From: Morchella semilibera
Lineage: Eukaryota > Ascomycota > Pezizomycetes > Pezizales > Morchellaceae
Assembly: GCA_009192285.1 (NCBI GenBank)
Contig: CM018608.1
Span: 948,201-1,012,200 of the forward strand
DNA: 64,000 nt
Reading direction: 5' to 3'
The notes below the pieces were generated by a model, which ran no database searches, was not told where the DNA came from, and saw nothing but the letters and a program-made list of their open reading frames with translations. The translations under genes were made by a program, and so were the position numbers. Shown piece by piece: positions 1 through 13,075 of the stretch (position 1 is the stretch's first letter; each line of letters begins with the position of its first letter).

Positions 1-1659
1 CTGGTTCTTCAGATTTTGGCGACAGGTTGCTTCGTCTGACAGGGTTATGTACCCAAGTCCTCCGGGGTAATGCACTAGCTACATCCATACATACCATACC
101 GTTATACAGGCTATCAACTTGGGTCAGTGCATAAGTCTAAGACACATATCGTTTGAGAAGGGGCTCGCCGATAAGTAACCGAGAAACCCTACACATTTGG
201 CCGGTCGGTCGGAAGTCTCGCTCCTGCCACAACCCTAGGATGAGATCCCCAGACAACTCTTTTAATTTGCGTATCTACATACTCTAATTGCAGCCAAGGC
301 ATATTAGGCACGTATACATTGTGATAGCGGCAAAGGGTCGGGGAAAGAGAGTTCCTAACTGCTTGAATACCCGTTTTGAACCGGTGAGATACTTTTGTGG
401 TGGCAGTCATGCCGGTGCAGATGGCCCAGGATTATATTAACACCGGAGCTTTCATAACCGCCCGCCGATAAACACCGTCGTGAACCCATGGATCAAACCG
501 CCTCCCAACTGAGTGACGTAAATATCTTTTCACTTTCGCTGTATCTTCATAATTTAGGATATTCTTACCTATACAATATCTTCAACTGTTAGCTAGATAG
601 AGCGGTGGCTATGGCTTCGACAAGGGGATTCGTGATTATATACCTAGGCAACATTGTACAAACAGTAAATATGCAATACCCTCATGAGTTGATTTCTCAA
701 GTACGGTGTGCATGTGACTGAAGCGAGCAAATACAGGTAGTCCGGTGAGGGGCACCCTGGTTGAACTTTCCCTGGTTGAGATATGTATCGAAAATGCTAA
801 GATGTAGTGTTCAACTACTTGGAGGTCAGAAAGGCAAGGATGCACGGGGAAGATCAACAACCTGCCGTCCATGGTAGTCAAAGGGGATGTTTGCCTTGTG
901 ACCACAGTTGTTTCAAGGCCGACCCTTGTGGATGAGTAATTAAGTGGTGGCAGTACTACTGTGTACCTCTTGTCCTGAGAAATGCACCGTCAATCATGAG
1001 CAAACCGTTTTGATTTAGAAACTCTGGAGATATTGTTGGTTGTCAAAAATAACCGGAAATCTTCGTTGCAACCAAAATTTGTATGGGGATGCAACTTCAA
1101 CATTGCCTTCCACCACAACCATAAGAGAAATAAGACAAGGGATTTCAATTCTATGATCCTCAATAGTTATATGGTCTAGGGTTTTAATACGGGCTCAAGC
1201 ATTGTATGTTCAAAATTTGGTTGTTGTAGGCTATTTGCTTGGTTGTAAGGCTGTTTTCCGGTTATTTTTGACACCCCACAATACCAACTTCGTTACAAGG
1301 AGTATGAGAGTAATGTTTGTAATAATCCTTTTTGTACAAAGCTATATTAATATTTTAAACATACCTTATTATACATGTTTAATTCAGTGTAAAGAAAGAA
1401 ATATATGTAATGATCGACAGGCAGATATCCAACAAACTTTAAAAGAAAATATTTGTGATGTGTAGAACTTTAAGAGGGAATAATCATAATGATAATACAC
1501 CAAGAATATTTGCAAACGAAACGCCCCGCGTTCAAATTTGTGTAGTTGAAAGAAAACGACTCCCCCGATATGTCCTTGAAATATCGAAAATAGAATTTCC
1601 AGTAACATCTGTGTTTAAAATATTAGATATTAATCAAAAAAAAAACTATTGTAAAAAAG
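1..1659. other. intergenic, no gene recognised
   Basis: No open frame here resembles a known family. The stretch from about 1.2 to 1.66 kb is clearly AT-rich. The longest open frame (636-905, minus, 89 codons) has no recognisable motif and no splice partner that I can see. The AT-rich part directly adjoins the 3' end of the F-box gene and may hold its 3' untranslated region or a last exon. Confidence 0.6.
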
Positions 1660-3308
1660 TCACTTACCATCTCTCAAGCCGCTCGTAAAGTCATTTGGAC
1701 TATCCCACTCTGGGTTATCAAGCCATTCGCCGCTCGGCCTTGGAACTCGTGGCCAGAACTGAAGATTCGACGCCGGGGCAAGTTCAGGACGCTGCCTCAA
1801 CCGCTCGGATATCCGGTCGCCCCAGGCTATGTTGGAATCATATCTATACCATGATTTTGATTGGCTAGCCCAAGTAACGATGCCCAAGTCTAATGTCCCT
1901 GAGCCCTTTGCTACCTTTGAAACTGCATCTGAAAGTTCAAATTGCCATGTTTTTTGCGAATTCAAGCAGAGGAGCTTGAGCTGCGGCGTGAAAGATATTA
2001 ACTCTCGCAATTCGCTCACGTAAGGTTTTGCTTTTCCTTCCGAAGGCGTATACTGGAACGGTTCCTCGAGCGACTCTAGCGTTATTGGCAACCAGAGGCC
2101 TTGAAGGCGGGGATGCTGCTTCGCAATTGATACCGCAAGGTCCCAAGAGACCGGAAGTCCGACAAACTGAAGAAACTCAAGTTTAGGCAACCTTTTCAAA
2201 GCATCAATAAACGGGCCTGCACAAGAGTTGATAGCAGTACTTTCAACAACGTTTCCAGGAAATGTTGAGTTGTTGAAGACAATTTTAACTGATCGGATTC
2301 CGGGGTGGCGCTCGATAAATGCGTCGAAAAACGCTTTGCTTTTGCGGAAGGCCGATGGAGAGTTCTGGGATGAGCTATTTAGATTCGTACTTTTTCTGTC
2401 AAATCTATTCGGGTTATAGACCTCCCATACTAAAGTGTGGAGTTTCGGGAAGACCAAGTTGGTGTACTTTTCGGGGTGATCGAGACCATTCGTTGCACGA
2501 AAAGACAAGTGCCTAAGGGTATTCTGGGATTTTTTGAGAAGTGTGTGAACAAAGCTATTGCCAGTGTACTCCTGAACAGTGATATCCAAGGATGCTAATG
2601 GGCCGAAAACATCTTTCATGTTTGTACTGGTTTCCGGTTCCCATTCATAAATCCCAGCACCCGGCGCTTGCAAGTGTATCTCAGCTTTTGTATTCAAAGG
2701 CTTAAGGATTGCAGCCTCCCACCAAGGCATATTCAAATATAACCTCTTGAGATTTGGGATTGCAGCTACTCCATTAAAAAGCTCGACTAGAGTCCTAGGA
2801 CGAGACATCCAGAAACCTTGAGGATTTATTCGTGTGTAAGCCTGTACTTCTTCTTGGCTGCAAGTCTCGTTCATGAGCCGAGATTCTTCCACGGTCAGAT
2901 CCCAATTGAGATGGTCAAGCCTTTCCATCTTACTCAGAACCCTTCTCAAAAGCGCGGGTCTAGAAACATGTCAGAACTTAACCGAACTTTGCCTTAGGGC
3001 CATTGAGATTAAACTTACACTTCGCTGTGTTTATCTTCGGTAGATATAAATCCTCTTAGGGTCAGTTTCCTGACCACCCGCGCAATTCCTGGATTTGCAT
3101 CTAGGAGGCGTAGGGATTCAATTGACTTTTTATCTGTTTCACCTCCGAAGGTGAAGGATTGACTGTTGAAAAGTAGCCTCGAGGCAAATCTGCTGTACAT
3201 GCTGTTGACAAGCCGCCATTTGGATAGGGCAGACTTTCCATTGATGCTGTAATCAGCCTCGAGGACCAAGAAGAGGATATCGTCAGGAAGCTGTTGATAT
3301 AAAGACAT
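1660..3308 (-). CDS. F-box protein, leucine-rich C-terminal region
   Basis: Two exons read on the minus strand, 3308-3019 and 2959-1660, give 529 residues. The 59-bp intron (2960-3018) has donor GTAAGT, a CTGAC branch site and acceptor TTCTAG, and both exons join in frame. Residues about 5-45 form an F-box-like helix bundle (LPDDILFLVLE, then WRLVNSMYSRFASRLLF). The rest is a leucine-rich, loosely repeating sequence typical of fungal F-box proteins that present substrates to SCF ubiquitin ligases. The substrate cannot be told. The annotated stop follows GLRDGK directly and overlaps a good donor (GGTAAGTGA), with an ACACAG acceptor about 60 bp on, so a short third exon ending near 1.54 kb is possible. 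Fungal F-box genes are numerous and fast-evolving, so no orthologue is named. Confidence 0.75.
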
Positions 3309-6300
3309 GGTTATGTGACGTTTGAGGGTGTAAGGTAGGACGAGAAGCTGAGAAGCTGAGAAGATGAGAAGATGAGAAGATAAGGAGATGGGAAGGTTTT
3401 AGCTACTGCTGCTCCGCAATTTAAGGAAAATAGCGGGGTAGTTTTTGATAGTAGTGATGCAATGTTATGGAGATAGCTTGTAGTAGGAGAGTAGAGCTGA
3501 TCGCGGTTAGCGCTCAGGGGTAAGCTATTGTAGGTGGTCTGTAGCTTTGGGTGAGCGCTTGCAACTACAAACTTTAAAAGGGCCGCAACTTATGAGAAAG
3601 AATGTTGGTTTTATACACCAATACCATAAAGCGCCACTAAGTTCAGCATAAAGGGAAAAAAAAAAAAAAGGTGTCTTTCAAAAGAGTCTGGCGCCACTAC
3701 GACGACGGGCCACCACTTTGTTCATCATAAATCACCAAGCCGTGCGGCAACCCAACAGACGGAGAAAGCCCGCAGCCTGCAACGCGCACGCGTATGTGCA
3801 TTTCTTCTGGATACGATCGCCACTTCATGAAGTTGAATAAACCCGTCTACATGCGATATGTCCGCTGTGCCGGGCAAATCTTGAGCAGCGCCTTCATCAA
3901 CAGACTTAGCAGGTGACCAAAGTGGTCTTTGCAACATCAGGTTACCATCAGGTTGCGTGAGGGCGGCTAGGTTTGACTATTCACTGGAGACGAAATGTAC
4001 ACTGCATGTACTTTGGTTAAGCTTTGCAATAGACCCAATGGACGACTCCGTCGCTAGCCATCCTTATTCTGTCCTTTTTTTTTTTTTTTTTTTTTTTACG
4101 GATGCAGGCGTTAGCAACTGCATACATGTGTATCTATCATCAGGGTTGAGAAATACTAGAATCCCGCTTCTCTGGCTCAAAATAGGTATAGGAATTGTAC
4201 ATCTTGAGTTTCATACCTCAAAGTTGCCGTGCCTGGTCAAAGGTCTAGACGCGCGGAGCCGATAAAGACATACACGTCGCGCCAAGCCTGTCTTAAATAT
4301 CTCCCCAATTAGTTGAGGGGGGGCAAAAAAGGAACATACCCACAACGTGGCATAGGCAATGTACTCAATCCGGACACAAATATTTTATTCAACTGCAAAG
4401 ATTACTGGAGGCTCGCAATGGTACCATCCCCTTGTGGATATGAGAAACTACGATATGCGCTCCACCTATCAAAAGTGTTTCGGACTTTACACTCTGTCAC
4501 GGCCGCTCTAAGTCCGGTTCGATATTTGAATTCTAAATTGATTTAAACGGTAACGCAGGTACTACTTACCTGTCATGAACTTCACCACCGAACTACTTGA
4601 TGGTCATAGTCAACTTCCGGGTAGTATAAAATATCAAAGTCGATATTATGGGGGGTTGTAAATTTTTTGCACATAACTACCTTGTATGATTGATGTACCC
4701 CCCCCCCCAATACTGCGATGTCACTATGGCTGGGGCTGATGATCTCGCAGGATCTCCAACGTTCCTGAAACAGATCACAAAATTTCGCCTAAAGACATAA
4801 AGTTCCCAACAATAACGCCTTCATTCCAAGACAAGACTCTCTATGCGTACCTTACAGCCTTTTGATAGATTTTTTTTTCGGCCGAGTCATGTCCGCATCA
4901 TGAGACATCACTCACCAAATGGATGCAGCATCGGATCAGCCACCCCCCCCCCCCCCACACACACACGCACTTAAGGTTCGGGGCCGGTATTCGACGGTAG
5001 GATTCTCTATGAGAGAAATTGTGATCTGCAATGTATGTACGTATTATAGACGACCAAATCAGGATTTGTGGAACTAAAGATCCTCGATTTCGGTACGTAC
5101 GTTGAGATTCCCGACTCATGCTCAGGTAGAAGGGCGAACTGGGACATCACTAACACTTGGGTAGCCATGAGCACTTCGGTTTAGGAGCTATGGGCACTAC
5201 GAGGCTATGCCAGAAAAGAAAGGGAAATATGACCTTATCCAATGATTCCTTGGGCCCGTTCTAATGTAAAATCACAGACCTACCGCTACTATATACCCGC
5301 TGAAACCCGCAATTCTTACTCGACCATCCTTTGACCGCAGCCGTTGGATGATCTCCAGATGACATTATCGTTGGGGGGGTTTTTCGCCGCGCATCTATGC
5401 ATCCTGAGGAGACGTCATCTACTTGCAAGTGATTTCTAGAATCCTTGCGTGCGTAATCACATGCACTTTAAGGACAGAAACCCATACTTAGCAGTGAATC
5501 TAAAGGTTTAATTAATCTTTGGTCCTACCGGAGGATTTATAAGAGTGGAAAGGCCACGTTTATTCAGCAATTATATGTCACATTATGGAACACAAATTCT
5601 ACCTTGGAGTTTTCATAAGCTCAACTAGTTGGTGTGTGGACCTGAACATAGTTCCTCCCCAATAACAATGCCTAGATAATTATAACAGAGTTGAATCCGG
5701 AGCTGTGCTACTTCTGCCTGCAGGTCTTTAACGAAAATTCCCCTATTGGTCCCTCTTCAAAGCAAGAAGTACTTACATATTTCTTCCTGCTTCCCTAAAC
5801 GTCGAAACAAGAAATTACAATGCTTGGCATCGTAGAAGTACATAAGATGTATGCGTATCATTATTCACGCCATCGCTTTAAACTTATAGGCTAAAACCGA
5901 TAATGAGATATTCTACATGTATGCTTTCCTGTGAACCCCTACAGTACCTCCGATTCTCTTTATCGACTACAGCTCACCTATAGTTTCTATAGATACTATT
6001 GAGATACCAAATCCGGTCCGGACTTAGGACTTTTTGACGATCAATGACATCAACTATGGGGAGGCGTACGTAAGCAACAGAAGTGCTTGTGATTTGATTG
6101 ATAAGGATATACATAACAATAGGGGACTAGGATACTGAACACAGCGGGGCTGTGGCAGTGCCGAGAAAACTCTCACTTCAAGATCGGGTGTTGTGGGTAA
6201 AAAGAATTTAAGTGGTATATTCATCTCGAAGGGACGTTCGAATAGCACAAAATAGCCTATCCAGTTTTTACGCAAGCGACAAAATCTTCAATTCTTAGTG

Positions 6301-9300
6301 GTTTCTGACTTCGGGAATATGTGGAATATGACCGGCTACAATTCACCATAGAATGCACGCAACGAAGCAAGGCGCTTTCGAAAAGTGCAAATAATGCAGG
6401 ATTTGAGGTCCGTTCAGCGTCATGAGATTATTGCTATCAAAGGATAGAGACTTTTAAGAGAGCTCGAATCGAGCTGATATTACGGGAACACATGTTGAAG
6501 AACCATGGAGTTATAGACTAGGCCTGATCGGGAAATTTCCGAGATGTTTGACCATATCTAATCCTGGGATTGAGAAAACAACATAGGCTGCATCGCGATG
6601 TACGGCTGCCATGGCCTTCTAACAATGGCTCAACTTAAGGTTGAAGCTCGGCCGGGAAGCCTACGTACTCCATTCCTACCCCGCAACTATCTCACGCACA
6701 AAATGTATCTCACGCACAAAAAGATAGAGGAGGATAGTGATAACACCCTTTCTATTGGCTCTCCACGAAGTGGCTTGACGTAGATTAGCCATAACTTACT
6801 GCAGAACTGCTCGGTTCACCATGGGCTATGGTCGGCCTCAGTTACTGGCCTAGAATTAGGTAATGGTTTGCTGGCGATTATGTCTGCTGCGGTGGGTATA
6901 AAGCAGCGATTTGATGTAGTCTCGTGCCCACCCCCTATGCACAGCTCGCTGCTCACCCTGAGAAGATTCTAGGAATAAGCAGCTTACATGTAGTGTAGGT
7001 TGTGAGTTATGAGTATGGAGCTGTAGTCGCCTAGAACCTCATTGTATCGCGGGAAGAGCCGGGCTTGGGGCTGCAAACTTTAAACTTATGTCGAACATAT
7101 CTCATCGGCGACTCTAGCTCTCCGCATCGTAACAAATATCTATTCTAATTTTTACAGATTGATGTCTATATATATATTTACTGTGAGTGCGGGGTATGGG
7201 GGATGAGCCTTGACTCACACTCTAACCCCATATTTCCCCGCAGCGACGAGATAATGGCATGGGCCAGCGACAAGCGTCCCCGAGAATGGGTTGAATTAAT
7301 CCTACAGATCTATCCGGCTCTTAATATTCTTAAGTAAATGAATAGGGGGGTGGGGGTGGGGGTGGAAACGGCAAAATACTAAATTTGATGGTAGACAATT
7401 CTCCCGGAAGGAATACATCCATATTCAAGGGTACTATGTCACGTCCAACGTCGCAATCCTATTAACACATCACATAGTTGCAGACTTGCAGTCACCCCCC
7501 CTAGAGATTCTCGTTATCCAGAGTTCATTACCTCCGGTCTTTCCCTTTTAGCGCTCTCTTTGAAAATAGGGTTTCGAGATTCGTCGGCGGCGCTGGTGGA
7601 ACTGCGCCGCCTGCGCTACGTAAGGGATATGGAAGTGGTGGTGATCACTGCTGGGCCTCGGTTGTTCATGCTACCGGTACATGATGGAAAAAAGGGTTCA
7701 AATTATCTTTAGGGAACATGTATTGTGTATGATGTACATATCTTATAAATCTACTCGGGATTTAAAAAAAAAATTAATTTAATTTGATGATCTGGTTGAG
7801 GGTGGTTCATGTAGCTACATGTAGCTAGTGGCCGGCTCACGCTTATATTAATTATGTACATACTAGCTCAGGGTACCACTCTGGAGGAGTACCTATTTAC
7901 CCCATTTTATGCACTATAGCGTTCAAGAAAAGAATGACTAGGATTTAGGTGTTCTATTATGTAGATATCAACATCCTTCAATGTAGACTATATCTCAACT
8001 GAAATCCCATGCCCCAACCCACTGTAACACAAAATAGCTGATCCCTGAACACTCTCCAAGACATTAGTTTTGAACCCTGGAGCATCGGCCTCCAAAAGAA
8101 ATAGACTAGCTACTTGTCTCTCTTTGACGCAAACTAATTACACAAACTAATTACACGCGACTGGAGTGAAAGCTTATGGCGAGGAGGTATGGAGAGACTA
8201 CATTTGGGGGTTCGTTGGGTCATGGAATATCACTCGCAGGTATAAATATTTTCCTGGTATCTATTTATTTTATTTATAGCCCTTGGCTGTTATTGTACTG
8301 GTCTATTAATTGGTGCATACGCCTATCTACTGTTTTCAAGTATGGGGGTCGCAACAAATTTAATTGGGTGAAACTGGGCGCCCTCTGACTGCTCAACTTG
8401 AGGGTCTAGCTATAGAAGGTCCCGAGGATTGGAGTAACGGTTAGAGCTCTCATAAATTTAAAACTATTCTACTAGCTGGAGAGGCCGGAGGGTGTATAGA
8501 TTGGGGTGGAAGAGGGGACGGGAGGCCCCATCAAGAATGGCATATAGATATGGGATTGAGTCCACGGATCGAAGAACATAGAAGAGGGGCAAGTCCTGGC
8601 TATAGAGACCAAACACATTAAACAACCTGGGCCGGGAGAGAATAACTGGCGGATACGGGCCGGGCACTGGGCGAAGGGCTGGACCGAACAACACCGCCGC
8701 CCACAAACCACGGAAGTGCAACACACGGCCGCGAGGTGGTACACTGCTAGCTAGTGCGCATGTTCCTGTTCTGTCCTATTCCAGCGACCAAACCTTCCAG
8801 CTCACGGGCGGGTTGTTCCATTCAGTTGTTTTCGCCGGCATATATGGCTAGGTCTATTAATAGATCTCCCTGCTGCTCGCTTCTCGGGCTTGTTTGCGAA
8901 CGGGACGGGGTTTGAGCCAAAAGGGACCGGGCCCGCATTGCGAGTGACGCCCTATGATCCAGCCTGATTGGACCCTGCCCTTTTTTTAAGGCAAAAGCGG
9001 TAATGGTGGGTACGAGGCTGCCCAATCCGGCCAGCTAAAGGAACCCTGAGTAGGTAGACTCGAGCCTTATCCTAGGTGTGTGTAGCTCTAAGGCCACTCA
9101 GAAATCTGACAACTCAAAAAAAAAAAAAGGAAGGAAGGAAAGGAAAGAAGGATGGATGGAAGGAAGATAAGCGTAGGATGCCGAGCGCCAAACTTGGTAC
9201 GGGACGTTATGTACCTACATATTACTCTGCCACTCATTGTACGCCCAGCCCGGCCGGGCCGTCATCCAGCAGCATACGTAGGTACACATGTAGGTACATG

Positions 9301-10403
9301 CATCGATTACCGCCGACGCACTCCAGTCTCAAATCCAACACATCAAACCCCACGATTCCAATTGAGAAGTGAGACCCGCCAGCGCGGTCCCAAACAAAAA
9401 ACTGCCGACGGGGTAGACCCCCAAAAAAGAAGGGTTCCACACCTAGGCTAGGCTGGGCAGGTACGGGTCTTGGGTTTTTTTAGGCCTTCCAAACACCGCT
9501 CGATTTAGACGCGGGGGGGCATTCAAAGACCGAATTTCCTCAAGCGTGGAGGGGAATACACCTTTAACTCTCCGAGGGGGCCATTGCATGGTGGAAGCCT
9601 AGAGACGGTATCGGTGCCTGATTTGCACTCATCAAAGGGCAAAAATAAAGGAGTCATCAGGATATAGCTGACCTGGTCTTTCCTATTAATCATCCGTCGT
9701 TAAGTACAAGCTTCGCAGCTGGAATAAGCTTAAAAGCCCCTATAATCAACTGAAGATCGGGTTTTGTACTGGCCTGGACTAAGTCATCCCAACAGAGAGG
9801 AGGGTCGGAAGGACGAATGGAATAGATAGGATGCCATGTCACCTACGGCGCTCATGTGGCTAGGTGGTTTGTATAGACAGTATGGTATGTACTATCTACG
9901 AATAAGACTAACGGGAAACTAACTCAGAGTATGGGTGTAATAGATTATTTACTTCTACCGTCCGCCTCCTCCTCGCAGCCCGACCCGACCCGACCCAGTT
10001 CACTAAACACACAAATCATTAACCACATTCCTATGCATAAGATCTCCCAGTCAAGCAGAGCCAGCTGCAACTCATACCTACATGACATAACGAAGATATA
10101 CAAACAAGCAAACGAAGAACAAAAAACCCTATTTTTTTTCTAGAACGCCGAAACAGAAACCACATGGTTTATATTAAAACAAGCAATAAAAGAACCGGCA
10201 TCGTCCAATCAAGAAGAAGTGAAAAGAATAGAAGAAAAGAATAAGTGTGAATAAAAGATGGGTAAAAAAAAAGATTTATGTGAACGTGAATAGTTCTGAA
10301 AAAGAAAAAGAAGGGGGAGGGAAGAAGAGCCTAAGAGGATGCAGAGTAAATGCTCTTGAATAAAAAGGAATAAAAAGAAACAGACAACTTGGATTTGAAA
10401 GGC
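3309..10403. other. 7.1-kb gene-poor stretch with low-complexity tracts
   Basis: I find no gene I can defend. Open frames are short, unrelated to any family I know, and lack partner exons. Visible features are a GAGAAGCT/GAGAAGAT purine repeat just upstream of the F-box gene (about 3335-3395), a run of 23 T (4075-4097), C runs near 4698-4708 and 4942-4956, a (CA)n patch next to the latter, a G-rich tract near 7344-7363 that could form a G-quadruplex, a TACATGTA palindrome at 7816-7823 nested in a longer inverted repeat, and AAGG/AAAG purine repeats near 9113-9165. The last few hundred bases are AT-rich and adjoin the sed5 3' end. Confidence 0.55.
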
Positions 10404-11783
10404 CTAGCTTATCAATACCCACAAAAGAAAGAATATCATAAGAACTAAAAAAGAAAAACGGTTGGTCAGCAACTATCATTACCAAAGCCTCGGGTGGATG
10501 GTGGGGGAGGTCAAGCCGGCTAGCCCAAACCCCAAACCCCAGACCCCAGACCCAGTGGCACAGAAGCAAAAGACTTACCTCCAAACATCTTAACCACCAA
10601 CCACCGATTACTACTGACTCTTGCCCAGTACTTCAACAACTCCCGTTGTCCGCCCTCCACATTGGCCACAACATCCTCCGTCTCATGATCAATCCTCTGG
10701 ATCATCTCACTCTGCTCACCGACCATCTGGGCCAACTGACTGAAGATTCCTCCTAGCTCCGTGATAGTCTTCTCGATCGCTTCGATCGCCTCGGACCTCG
10801 CAGAGATATACGAGTTCGACGCAGACCCCTCCTCCATGAGCGCCAACTGCTGCGCATTCATTGCCGACGCCGCCGCGGGCGTCGGATCTAAGGACAACAG
10901 GTCTGGCTGTGTCGCCGGCCGGGGCGTGCTCGAGGGCGTAGCGTAAAGCGGGGAATGGTATGACGGCATGTTGTTTGCTGTGGCAGGATGATAAGCGGAT
11001 GAAGACGAGAAGCCCATACTGGACGAAGACGGAAGGGGGGCAGAAGCAGGGGTTCGAGGGGTATTCCTACGATCTGCAGAGTTGGAGCGCACGTTCGAGA
11101 CGAACTGGTCGGTGCGGTGGCGCGAGGCTTGGATGTTCTTTGTGCGCACCTCGAGGACCTCCTTGAAGCCGACGGAGACATCGGCGAGCTTTCCCTGGAG
11201 CATGACGACGACGTTCTTGGAGTGCTCGCCCTCTTCGGACTTTGTGGTGGTAGACTTTGAGCGCGTGAGGGCTTGCAGAGAGGAGATTTGGGCGTTGATG
11301 GACGAGAGGTCTTGCTTGATGACATAGGTGAGCTCGGCGATCTCTACGGCTTATCGTCGAAGAGGGCTTTGCGTTTAGCCACTGTTATAATTTCTTCACG
11401 TCAGTCTATCGGCCGTCCATCGGTTCCGAAACCTCGTCTATTTCATTTTTTCTCCCCATCGGCGTTACCACCCTTCCCTTCTTTCCCTCCCTTCCTCCCC
11501 AAGAAAAACAGCAGCGTAGTAGCAGTAACAAAATCAACGACAGGAAAGAAAACATACACATCGCCAACCTCTCCAACTTCCCCATGGTATCCGTAATCGC
11601 CCTCCCAATCTCCATCGCCTTCCTCGCAAACTCTCCCCTCCCTCCCTGCCGCCGGGGCTTCTCATCTCCCTTTCCGTTGCTGAGTAACCGCGCATGCGCA
11701 GAGCTTGGATTATTCCTATTCAGCTTCTTGCTCGCCGACGTCGTCAGGGCGTGGAACTCGGTGGTGCGGTCCTGGATAGACAT
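10404..11783 (-). CDS. sed5: Sed5, cis-Golgi Qa-SNARE (syntaxin-5 family), one apparent frame error
   Basis: Qa-SNARE for ER-to-Golgi and intra-Golgi fusion, anchored by its C-terminal membrane segment. Exons on the minus strand are 11783-11558, 11381-10579 and 10444-10404, with introns 11382-11557 (GTATGT...ACAG) and 10445-10578 (GTAAGT...TTTTAG). The N-terminus MSIQDRTTEF is the Sed5 signature. AKRKALFDD follows intron 1, and the SNARE helix (IEKTITELGGIFSQLAQMV) precedes VKMFG. The last 41-nt exon encodes the tail LMIFFLLWVLIS. The frame is interrupted in exon 2: after AKRKALFDDK the next base is one short (at about 11348-11349, a CC pair), and the conserved text VEIAELTYVIKQDL resumes in another frame. 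The three exons total 1070 nt, one less than 357 codons. SED5 is essential in yeast, so an assembly error is likelier than loss, but the sequence alone cannot decide. Confidence 0.9.
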
Positions 11784-13075
11784 AATTAAATAAAAAATAA
11801 TAAAAAAAAATCTAATTTGGTAAACTTTTTTTTTTTTTCAAAAAAAATTCCGCTCGGTTTGATTCTCTTCCTGATCGTGGGGCTCCTGCTACTGTTGTTG
11901 TTATTGTGCGGGTTTGAATAGTATTATTGATGGGTAAAAATGAGTGAGGAAACTTGATTCTGGATGGATGGGGATCAGGGGGCATCGAAGGATCTTTGAA
12001 AATGTACGTGTTGCGAAGCGGTCCTCATACTACGCTGACCGGGATTAATGGGGACCGACCCTAACCCTGCTGCTGCTCTAAATATAACTGAGATGCAGGG
12101 TCTGCCGTTAGCCAGAGGAAGAGGGCGCGGGGGGGCGAGGCGGATAGAATTTGGGGAAATAATTTTTTTTTTTCTTTCTTTTCGACTGCTCCCCCGGCTC
12201 TCAACAGTTTGAATGGATCCGGAGTGTGTGAGTGAGGCCGGTGGCAATGTGCATGCGAAGCGCCCCCTCCCTCCCCTCCCCCGGAGCAATTGTTACTGTG
12301 TAGCCGCGCAACGGCCCGGCGGTGGAGAAGGGGAAGTGTTGCGTGGGTGGGGGGGTTTTTAATTTCTGTGTTTCGATATTAATGTTTTTTTTTTAATATC
12401 GACCGTGTATGTAATCAAGCAACTCAGAAGAGGCCTTGCGAGATGAAGAAGAAGAGCACTTATGAGATCATACGTCTCGTGATCGGCCAATCGGGAAGGT
12501 AGCGCCTGATTGGCTGAAAGAAGGCGGAGGCGCCTTTGACGGTTTCACTAGGTAGTGAGTACTAGGAGAACATTTGAAAAGAAGTTTCAGGTTTGGGGAT
12601 ATGAATTCGGGGGAGTGTATGCAAGACCCTACATACTAAGAGACGGGTACGTTTAGATCTTGTGGTCATACTCGCTCGCATATAACTAGTCCGCCGAGTG
12701 ATGGGCCGTGATTGGATCTTGAGGTGACGGGCTATGATGCTGGTTTGCACGCTGTCTATACGAGTAGGCTCTCAAGCTTTCCATCTTATATTTATTAATT
12801 ACTCTTTTTATCCCTTCTCTAAGAATATCAAAGAACTTCCTAGACTTCATTGGGCACAATATCAAAAGCAAACAAAGTCAACAGTATCCGGATCCATATT
12901 TATAAGGTCTTAAAGTAAAACAGTGCCCAAAACATAGGGAAAGCTCATTAATTAATAAAACACAAGCAGGAAACTCCACGCTCTCTTTTATTTCTAATAG
13001 TCACTAGCTACTTCAGTAATCTTCCTCCCCTAAGTCCGCGAATTCAGAGTCTACCACTCCGGCCGCCCACTCCAC
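11784..13075. other. intergenic between sed5 promoter and membrane-protein gene
   Basis: This holds the sed5 upstream region: AT-rich, with A and T runs at about 11791-11850. Poly-T runs lie near 12163 and 12386, and a G run near 12350. No gene is recognised. Short minus-strand open frames at 12.0-12.9 kb show no family features. Confidence 0.5.

Noticed and set aside
636-905. Minus-strand frame of 89 codons near the left end
   Set aside because: Reads smoothly, but I recognise no motif, and the flanks offer no clear exons. Coding status is unsupported.
7344-7363. G-rich tract as a functional G-quadruplex
   Set aside because: Could fold, but there is no nearby gene or repeat context to give it meaning; left as low-complexity DNA.
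8464-8744. Two overlapping minus-strand frames of 86 and 90 codons
   Set aside because: No family motif, no partner exons, and two frames in the same stretch with equal claims; likely chance.
12058-12070. CCCTAACCC as a telomere-like repeat
   Set aside because: A single occurrence without tandem array; no internal telomere.
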